In this document: positions 57,119 through 64,000 of the stretch, piece by piece
Layout: each line of letters opens with the position of its first letter
Position numbering within the stretch: position 1 is the stretch's first letter
DNA from: Tetraselmis striata
Taxonomy: Eukaryota; Chlorophyta; Chlorodendrophyceae; Chlorodendrales; Chlorodendraceae
NCBI GenBank assembly: GCA_006384855.1
Contig: VCJN01002967.1
Location: 1-64,000 of the forward strand
Reading direction: 5' to 3'
Length of the DNA: 64,000 nt
The notes under the pieces: model-generated
Databases searched by the model: none
Seen by the model: only the letters and a program-made list of their open reading frames with translations
What the model was told of the DNA's origin: nothing
Made by a program: the position numbers and the translations under genes

Positions 57119-57430
57119 TGTTGGAGTATGTGCTCTGACATGTCCTTCTGGCAATCTACTGATACCAATATCAGTAGATGGCGTGCTGCGCGCGCGTCCG
57201 GACTTCACATCCGACCCGAGCAAGACAAGACAATAGTACTGTAGATATCGTAGATTACAGAACTAGTATCAGCACGCTAGTGCGCGCGCCCCGCCCATCC
57301 TAATAGGCTCGGCCCGCGCAGCTGCTCTGCTCACTTCATTAGTCCCAACAGCTCGAGCCCGGCTCGCTGCACCCACTGTAAGTAGCTCCGAGCACTTCCA
57401 CCTTCCATCACTCATCGGTTGAGCCGTTCA
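57119..57430 (+). repeat. 3' LTR of the copia element
   Basis: 312 bases, preceded by a polypurine tract at about 57110-57118, followed by acact and then satellite sequence continuing the unit that stops at 49229. Confidence 0.9.
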
Positions 57431-58060
57431 ACACTGGCTGCTTCATTTATGATTGCGACAAGGCATATATTGCTGCAAGGTGCCGCAGAAGGTGCTAGAC
57501 ATATCAACCTTACCCCGCGTTAAGGCACGCCATAGATTGTTGCGCCCCGCCGCAGATTGTTGCCTTCTTCATATATTAACTCCATATCAGATATTACACT
57601 TCCCGGTACTACGGCTTAGAGGTATTATGCGGGCGCATAGGCTTGAAGACAAGGCACATGTAGATAGCCGCACCCCTAGATTGCTGCGCTGCACCGCAGA
57701 TTGTTGCTTAATTTCTACTGCCTACAACGTTGTAACACTGTCATCGTTCGGATAATAGTTGCGTACATGACACAAGCGCATAGGCTTGGCGTCAAGACAG
57801 CGGTAGGTAGCCACACCCCGAGGTACGGCGTACTTCGTGATAACGTGCCGTAGGTTGCTGCGGTGCACTTCAAATTGTTGCCTTCCGCAGGCGGGAACTT
57901 CCTAAAAAAGAGCCCCTTATACTTTGTAGACTTATACATGTCGTATTCATGCGGCACGGAAGCACCATGCATGCGCATAGGCACGACGACAAAACACAGA
58001 TTGTTGGGCCCTAGCACGTAAATGGGCATTTCTAAATTTATACTGCGGCAAGCATAGTGC
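57431..58060. repeat. ~360-base satellite, array 2, right of copia, diverged
   Basis: 57431-57510 continues the satellite unit cut by the copia element (acactggctgctt, ggtgccgcaga). Beyond it are more diverged pieces with the core agattgttgcgccccgccgc near 57530 and related words near 57675 and 57850. Confidence 0.65.
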
Positions 58061-58094
58061 GGGTGCACCCACCGTATCTGAAACCAAGTTCTCA

Positions 58095-59771
58095 CCGTCC
58101 TCGCGTTCACATGAGGCGGGCTCCTCTCCTGCGTCGTAGAAGACCTCGTCATGGGCGTCGTCGTCGGCGAGGCCGTCGGAGGCTCGTGCGGCGGATGGTG
58201 GCTCGTGGGGTACCGCCTCCGCCGCAAGCCTTTTCGGCGGCCTACTGCGTGCCGGTTGCGTCGTGTCCCCTTGTTTGCGCAGAGCTCCCTCGGTGGTCCC
58301 AGTCCCATCATCGGGAGAGTCGGCCGGCACGGGTGTCTCCGGGACGACGTCGTGGCGGTCCTCAGACAGGTGAGGTCCCGATATGGTAGCCAGCAGCATG
58401 TCCTTCTCCTACGAGGGTGGGCTAGATGCAGTGAGACGTGTGATACATAAAGGCGATGCATTCATGTTCATACGAGGCGGTGCGACACGCGAAATGCAAG
58501 CGTGGACATGCCTACCTCACGCAGCTCGTCTAGACGAGTAGGCACTTCCTCAAGACGACATTGGACGGCACAAAGCATTCCCTGCTGCTCGGGAAGCCCC
58601 ACACTCTCCTCAAAGTGGGCCAGTTTGCGCACAGGCGGGCGATCTCGCTTCTTGAAATCTTGGGAATGGTTGGTGAAGAGCTGCCCCGCTTGTCGAGCGA
58701 GGGCGGCCACCTGGGCTCTGCGACGTTCAATCTCGGCTTCGAGGAGAACACGCGACTCCTCACAGGAAGCAAGCTCGTTGTCAACAGCATCAAGTCTGTC
58801 TTGCAAGTGCAAAAGCGACTCTGGCGCCCCCTCCTCCAAGATTGTCGGCAGCCTTGACGGCCCAGCGTCCGGAAACCCGGCGCCACCCTCGTCACCCGCA
58901 GCAGCTACATCAGCAGTGGAAGTAGCAGCAGCGCGTGCGTGCTCTTCGGCCTCATCCTGCAGTTGCGCCTGGGTCATGGGAGCCTTGCCCTGTGATATAT
59001 TGAACTGTAAGCACTTACGCAATCTGCTGTATCGCAGATTGTTACTCTTCGGGCAGATTGTTGCTCAGAGCGCCTAGTGCATACCGCGCGGCGCCTTGGT
59101 TTCGCCTCACTGATCTCGCATTTTTCTCCTTCGTCCGAGGGGGGAGACTGCGTCGAGGAGGGAATGGGTGAATTCAATACCTTTCGTGAGATGTGGGGTT
59201 GGGGTTCGGCGGTTGGGGTGGGGGGGGGGGGGGGGGTAGTGTGGGGGCGAACCATGTCCAAAGCCCTGGCGATATCCTATGTTGCCGGCAGTAAATCTTG
59301 GGTTTGTTGCATGGAATCGCCGTCAGGTATGCGTGGAACCCCTGATCTCGTAGTTGGGCGCTGCGCTGGCGCGGTGCGTTCCGTAGACGCTGGTGGCGAG
59401 GCTTGCACGACTGTCGGCGGAACACTGGCCGGATGCTCGCCGCTATCAGATATATCCGCATCAGACTCCTCGTCAAACCCCAGGCGGGGCCAATACAAAG
59501 AGGGCGGCTTCCCCCGCACCCGCCGCGAAGACCGCCGCGCCTGCGAAGGTGCTGGCTGGGACTGAGCTACCGGCATAGGAGCCGTGCCCGGGCCTTCCAC
59601 CTCCGGGGTGGGCCTCCGCCGCCGCCGCCGAGCGTCCGGAGGGTCCTCTAGCGGGCCGTCCGCTGGCTTAACCCCCCAAGCGACATTGCGCATGGACCGT
59701 CGTAGGTATGGCTCGGTCATGTGGGCGTCTAGTGGCCCGCGCTTCACTCCGACGGGTTGTACGGCTAGCAA
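58095..59771 (-). CDS. MULE second gene, 5' exons
   Basis: Minus strand. The first exon starts at 59771 or at the in-frame MTEPYLRRSMRNVAWG 51 bases on. It is Pro/Arg-rich with RRRRRRPTPE and runs to about 59290. A small exon is suggested at 59147-59085 (SPPSDEGEKCEISEAKPRRRA). Exon 58989-58516 is clear: Gln/Glu/Ala-rich with a coiled coil (LQDRLDAVDNELASCEES, LEAEIERRRAQVAALARQ). It joins in phase to 58408-58095, a low-complexity acidic stretch. The start lies ~250 bases inside the right MULE end, mirroring the transposase. The following intron holds the satellite array and copia. No family was recognised; it fills the mudrB-like position without visible mudrB similarity. The first and last joins are unresolved. 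Confidence 0.5.
59220..59236 (+). repeat. Run of 17 G (C on the sense strand of the MULE second gene)
   Basis: On the minus strand a gttcgcccccacacta sequence leads into 17 C, in the probable first intron of the MULE second gene. Confidence 0.9.
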
Positions 59772-59927
59772 GGGTGACCACTGACCGAGTGGCGTGACAA
59801 GGAGTGTGGGTGGATGCGAGGGGGAGGTGGTTCTAGTTCGTTACGGCAGCCGTCGCGCATATGTTCGAGCCTCATACTCCCGCACAGGTGGCGGCGAAAA
59901 CAGTATATTAATGCAGAGCAGTAAACC

Positions 59928-60018
59928 CTAAACGGGCATCGTGATTTGGCTCGAGAAACTGCAGCAAAACTAGGACCTTGCGGTACAGTACCTTTTTGCT
60001 CGCGTTTTGGCCTTTTCT
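59928..60018 (-). repeat. Right terminal inverted repeat of the MULE
   Basis: Reverse complement starts agaaaaggccaaaacgcgag; pairs with 36021-36112. Confidence 0.82.
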
Positions 60019-60208
60019 GTCCAGCACACCTTGGTCACCGTACACACGCTTGATCTCGTTAATAAGCCTCGGCAAGAAGACTTGTCGATGGCCTCGGCGT
60101 GATTCCGGGCCCGCGCGAGGAAGGGGGTGAGGTCTTGATTAGCAGCAAGGACGTAAGGTAGCAGCTCGTCGAGAGTCACAAAAAGGGTAGCCATGTGGGC
60201 CCAAACGT
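60019..60208 (-). mobile_element. Broken DIRS-type relic 3, piece right of the MULE
   Basis: Minus-strand similarity to the Gag-like part of relic 2 (MATLFVTLDELLPYV against MAALFVALDELIVKT; GDQGVLD-type words near the MULE end). The first 11 bases are the MULE target duplication, and the relic is cut at 60209 by the second copy of element T. Broken. Confidence 0.72.
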
Positions 60209-61199
60209 GGAAAAAGGGCGATTATTGAGTCAAAATGCGCACATTTCTGGACTCAAATTTGCACCCCCCTTAACTCAATATTGTACCCCTTTTGGGGGGT
60301 GCAAATTTGAGTTACGCCTAACACTGTACGAATGTACTGTGAAACTGGCCTTTGACACATTCCTTTTCTTGCCAACACTGTGCGAGGTACTATTCAGTGA
60401 AATTAACCTGCACTATGTACTACACGCCTGTCCACCGCCCTTTGACGAGATGCGTTGCCAGCTGTACCCTTCCATGCTAACCGTTTTTTCTGGCCTCGAA
60501 TGCTACGCCGCCACTGTGCTTCCCACTCATCTACCCCTCGCAAGCTCCCTCGCGCTTGTATTCTTTGAGGCATTTTAACGCTTATCGGTACACAAAGCAT
60601 GGCAAACCGTCCTCGCAGAGCAAATCGCACATCTGCCCGCTTGCAGAGTCATGTGCGTGGCGGGGATATCTGCGGTTGCACTTGGCTTTGACCCAACGAG
60701 CAGGGCTCTCGACACACTGCTAGTGACCCCCCAGGGCGCAAGATTCTCCGCAGATGCACTCGCGTTCCGGCAGGAGGGCGTCTCAGGCGCCAATACCCAC
60801 GACTCAGCCCATGAGGCCCCTGCAGCCCGGCGGTGGGCAACATGGAAGCGGACCGCTATGGCCCGGGGCCGGAGATTCGCAGCCTTCGCCTCACCGCGAG
60901 CCTCAGCCTGACCCCCCAAGCCTCAAGGTGTGCCACCTTTGGACCCTCTCCCAGGAGCGACTCCAACGGTACGCGGACTCGCATCTTCGCTCGCATCTCT
61001 CATCAGGGCGCCGTGGGCGGCTGCTTAAGCGCACCTCGCCGTCGCGAATCTCGACATGAGTGGTGACACCCGCCCCGTTTCCCACCCGTTTCGTGTTTTC
61101 GTCCTTGTCTGCCAACGACCTCTAACACCTCATGCACGATCCGCAGTACCCGATGACCTCAGACTGCATGGGAGGGGCAGGGACGAGAGCACGGTGAAC

Positions 61200-61742
61200 A
61201 TGCGGGCCTTCTTGGCCTCTGAATACCACCGGCTTGTGTACAACGAGCTGCGGGGATTTGCAACGAGTATGTCCAAGAAGCTCACCGGCAGATGCGAATC
61301 TCATCCCATGGTTACATTACCCGGCAAAAGCCCTCGTCATGGTAGACCTGCACTGCGGCTCGGGTCCTGCCAATGTCGACGGCGTGGCGGGGGGGGGGGG
61401 GGGGGGGGGGGGGATGCTCCTCATCATCTTTCTCAATTGCCGCGCGCCACTCACTGCCGTCAGGAGGGAGCGAGATGTGACAATTGTCGACGCCTTGAAG
61501 TTGGTCGTCGGACGAGATTCGGCGACTTTAAGGGCGCATCTCTCCGAGCACCTCGGCAAGCAACGTGGGTTCGTGTATGCGAGACAACGAGAACCATGGC
61601 GGCGGCGAGAGATGCGGCACTGGAACCCGCCGGAGGCCCACATTGGGGACGACGGGTACGTCCTCCCGGACGTCAAAGCAGCGGTGGCTGAGGCCACCGC
61701 TGGCACGACTGACGAGCAAGAGATGCGGAGGGTGGAGAGAAT
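61200..61742 (+). CDS. Element T open segment with methyltransferase-like motif, tentative
   Basis: Two open stretches on the plus strand. One has ANLIPWLHYPAKALVMVDLH followed by CGSGPANVDG, close to the SAM-binding motif I of DNA/RNA methyltransferases (D-L-x-C-G-S-G). After a 25-base G run come DVTIVDALK and LVVGRDSATLRAHLSEHLGK, the latter shared with the 600-base units. Whether the G run sits in an intron is unclear. A one-motif similarity is weak evidence, and the corresponding part is deleted from the other copy. Confidence 0.3.
61389..61413 (+). repeat. Run of 25 G in element T, second copy
   Basis: Uninterrupted run just after the CGSG-encoding segment. Here G, not C, is on the coding-like strand, unlike in the host genes. 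Confidence 0.95.
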
Positions 61743-62745
61743 TTAAAGGTAGAGGGTGGGATTACCCGCATCTCCGCAGTGGGGGCATATGAACGCTCGC
61801 ATCTCTCGCGTACACGCCCGTGTACTGTCGCTCCTACCTCTTGTAACGCTGCCATGTTGCAAGGATCCCTTTGTCGTTGTCACGTCGCCTTGGTTCACTC
61901 ACCTGAATTTGCTCTAACCGCTGCTGGCGGCGTACAAGGCGGAAATCTGTTGCGTGCAGATTCCGAGCACCTACTTGACGCAAGGGCCCCTCCCGCGAAT
62001 GAACTACCTCGACAGTCTGTTGAAAGCGGGTCGTGCACTTCTCATCGCGTCAAAGCACCCAAGAAACCCCGACACCAACAGACGCGCCTTGTGGTTTGTC
62101 GTCGGAAGAGATTCGGCGACTTTAAGGGCGCATCTCTCGGAGCACCTCGGCAAGCAACGTGGGTTCGTGTATGCGAGACAGCGAGAACCATGACGGCGGC
62201 GAAAGAGATGCGGCACTAGAACCCGGAGGCCCACATTGGGGACGACGGGTACGTCCTCGCGGACGTCAAAGCAGCAAGAGATGCGGAGGGTGGAGAGATC
62301 GAATTGACCGTAAAGGGTGGGATTACCCGCATCTCCGCAGTGGGGGCAGGTGAACGCCCGCATCTCTCGTGTACAAGCCGGTGTACTGTCTCCCCTACCT
62401 CTTGTAACGCTGCCCTAGGCAAGGAGCCCTTTGTCGTTGTCATGTCGCCTTGGTTCGCTCACCTGAATTTCCTCCTATAGCTGCTGGCGGCCTCCAAGGC
62501 GGAAATCTATCGCGTGCAGATTCCGAGCACCTACTTGACGCAAGGGCCCCTCCCGCGAATGGACTACCTCGACAGTCTGTTGACAGCGGGTCGTGCACTT
62601 TTCATCGCGTCAAAGCACCCAAGAAAACCCGATACCAACGGACGCGCCTTGTGGTTGGTCGTCGGAAGAGATTCGGCGACTTTAAGGGCGCATCTCTCGG
62701 ATGACCTAGGCAAGCAACGCGGGTTCGTGTATGGTCCGTGACAAG
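61500..62745 (+). repeat. ~600-base tandem units, second copy of element T
   Basis: Landmark ttcggcgactttaagggcgc at about 61518, 62114 and 62672. The same coding-like words as in 44777-46565, in opposite orientation. Confidence 0.78.
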
Positions 62746-62897
62746 GGATTCATGCAGCTTGAAATTCGCTGCCATAGCTCCCTGGGCAATACCTCATTAA
62801 TCATAATCAACGATCATAACAAATCATTCTCGACCGCAGATAAGAGTGTGAATCGACTCATGTCCGTCGATTTCACAAACCGCACTTCCTTTGCTAG

Positions 62898-62945
62898 CGC
62901 GGCCGGCGCAGCGCGGCGCCAACGCGCGGCGGCCGGCGCATGTTG
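62898..62945. repeat. Contracted 30-base minisatellite, second copy of element T
   Basis: Only one to two partial units (gcggccggcgcagcgcggcg and neighbours) between the same flanks that enclose ~35 units at 43545-44611. Confidence 0.85.
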
Positions 62946-62959
62946 GTGATTCATGCAGC

Positions 62960-63840
62960 CCCGCATGACAAATGGTTTGCAGCCATCTAGACAATTAAAG
63001 CATGCTTAAAGGCAGCATCAGCGCTGCAGCAATCTGCGGCGTGCCGCCAGCAAATATCAAGTATTAGCCCTACTGCCCTGCAATCTGTATGGTATCGTCA
63101 AGCCGGTGCGTGTTCATATCCTTTCTATGCCATGCAGCCCCGCATACTAATAAATGGTTTGCAGCCATTCAGGCAATTAAAACATGCCTTAAGGTAGCAT
63201 CTGCGGTGCAACGCTGCAGCAATCTACGGTGTGCCGCGAGCAGCTATCAAGTATTAGCCGTACTGCCTTGCAAACTGCATAGTATCGTCAAGCCGGTGCG
63301 TGTTCACATCCCTTTCATGCAATGCAGCCCCGCATACTAATAAATGGTTTGCAGCCATCTAGGCAAATGGCTGCAGCAATCTGCGGTGTGCCGCCAGCAA
63401 ATATAAGGTATTAGCCGTACTGCCTTGCAATGTGTATAGTATCGTCAAGCCGATGCGTGTTCATATCCCTGCTATGCCATGCAACCCCGCAAACTCAATG
63501 GTTTGCAGCCATCTAGACAATCAAAGCATGCCTTAAGGCAGCATCTGCGGTGCAGCGCTGCAGCAATCTACGGTGTGCCGCCAGCAAATATCAGGCATTA
63601 GCCGTACTGCCTTGCAATCTGTATAGTATCGTCATGCAGGTGCGTGTTCACATCCCTTCTATGCCATGCAACCCCGCATACGAAATGGTTTGCAGCCATC
63701 TAGGCAATTAAAGCATGCCTTAAGGCAGCATCTGCGGTGCAACGCTGCAACAATATTCGGTGTGCCGCGAGCAAATATCAGGCATTAGTGGTACTGCCTT
63801 GCAACATGTCTAGTATTGTAAAGCATGTGGGCGATTAAAT
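62960..63840. repeat. ~190-base satellite, second copy of element T
   Basis: About five units, inverted relative to 42610-43510, with the reversed block cgctgcagcaatctgcggc and a unit length again varying between ~155 and ~190. Confidence 0.88.
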
Positions 63841-64000
63841 CCCCTTTTTGTCATATAAATCCTTATACTGGAAGGTGGCCGAGCCAGCTCTTTACCCCCC
63901 ACCGTCTTGGTCGACGACCGCTACTACCAGGTCGTAGCGGCGCCGCGTCAGGCTGGCAGGTCCTCCAAGCCCGCATCTCAATCACCGCCACCGGGGTCCG

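Larger units (their letters stand above)
49230..57430 (+). mobile_element. Ty1/copia LTR retrotransposon, split by a hAT
   Basis: LTRs of 316 and 312 bases (49230-49545, 57119-57430) start tgttggag and are flanked by the 5-base duplication acact (49225-49229 and 57431-57435). A polypurine tract (gaggggggc) precedes the 3' LTR. The interior has integrase before reverse transcriptase, the copia order. The LTRs differ by only two substitutions and one 4-base tandem slip, about 99% identity, so the insertion is recent. No Gag or protease frame was seen, and a hAT lies between the integrase and RT parts, so this copy is broken. It entered a 360-base satellite unit inside the MULE. Confidence 0.9.
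36021..60018 (+). mobile_element. MULE DNA transposon with nested insertions
   Basis: Ends are imperfect inverted repeats of ~90-100 bases (36021-36112 and 59928-60018 reversed). They share the exact 24-base core that begins ggccaaaacgcgagcaaaaa, and are flanked by the 11-base direct repeat gtccagcacac. Target duplications of 8-11 bases are typical of MULEs. Inside are a MULE transposase gene (+, 36288-38627) and a second multi-exon gene (-, from ~59771 to ~39420) that converge, the layout known from MuDR. The interval is 23,998 bases, but a copia element and element T account for ~14.5 kb, leaving an original MULE of about 9.5 kb. It also carries arrays of a ~360-base satellite. It sits in a DIRS relic. 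The transposase frame is open, but the second gene is interrupted. Confidence 0.85.
60209..64000 (+). mobile_element. Element T, second copy, opposite orientation, runs off the window
   Basis: Starts ggaaaaagggcgattattga, the same terminus as the right end of the copy at 41111-47396, with the same 21-base hairpin (60249-60269 and 60294-60313). It follows the same map: Pro-rich segment (60400-61050), ~600-base units (about 61500-62745), minisatellite remnant, ~190-base satellite, and the segment corresponding to 42450-42600 at 63870-64000. It keeps ~516 bases (about 61058-61574) that the first copy lacks. Similarity in alignable parts is roughly 93-95% by eye. Its far end and second duplication lie outside the window. 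Confidence 0.82.

Noticed and set aside
41111-64000. One giant palindrome or inverted duplication of the chromosome
   Set aside because: Each arm has its own terminus and the left arm has its own 10-base target duplication, so two independent copies of element T explain it better.
1-64000. CRISPR arrays, bacterial operons or rRNA genes
   Set aside because: None seen; tandem arrays here are contiguous satellites without spacer structure, and genes are intron-containing.

Overview
This is a repeat-rich window from a eukaryotic nuclear genome. The genes have GT-AG introns of about 100-580 bases. The mobile elements are a DIRS/PAT-type tyrosine-recombinase retroelement, a Ty1/copia element, a hAT and a MULE. 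A unicellular alga, most likely of the green lineage, fits best; this is inferred from element types and base composition, and no species is claimed.

Layout. 1-4957: a DIRS/PAT-type element that looks whole. 5001-6229 and 18833-19801: two copies of an unnamed ~1 kb dispersed repeat. 6872-27497: the host-gene block. It holds two six-exon paralogues in inverted orientation (gene A, +, 6872-11863; gene B, -, 27497-22222), each a multi-pass membrane protein joined to a HET-like domain. Between them lies gene C (+, 15719-18596), an unrecognised protein with a signal peptide or anchor. 29280-31740: a broken, RT-less DIRS relic. 31740-35520: nothing convincing.

35520 to the end is a nest of insertions that can be ordered from target-site duplications. 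A DIRS relic (oldest; pieces at 35520-36020 and 60019-60208) was entered by a MULE (36021-60018; 11-base duplication gtccagcacac; ~9.5 kb without later insertions). The MULE has a transposase gene (+) and a long second gene (-) that converge, as in MuDR. It was then hit twice: by 'element T' (41111-47396; 10-base duplication ggccgcaatg) inside a codon run of the second gene, and by a copia element (49230-57430; 5-base duplication acact) inside a satellite array in that gene's intron. The copia element was in turn entered by an apparently intact hAT (about 50538-54829). A second copy of element T (60209 to beyond 64000) lies in opposite orientation, giving a large imperfect inverted repeat.

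Most notable: (1) the paired membrane-HET genes, with near-identical cores but unalignable N-termini and a divergent linker, which look like a self/non-self or cell-death sensor family; (2) runs of 13-35 C on the sense strand a few bases after 5' splice sites in genes A, B and C; (3) DNA transposons that carry their own satellite arrays, with different satellites sharing the core CCGCAGATTGYTGC; (4) a four-level transposon nest with readable duplications.
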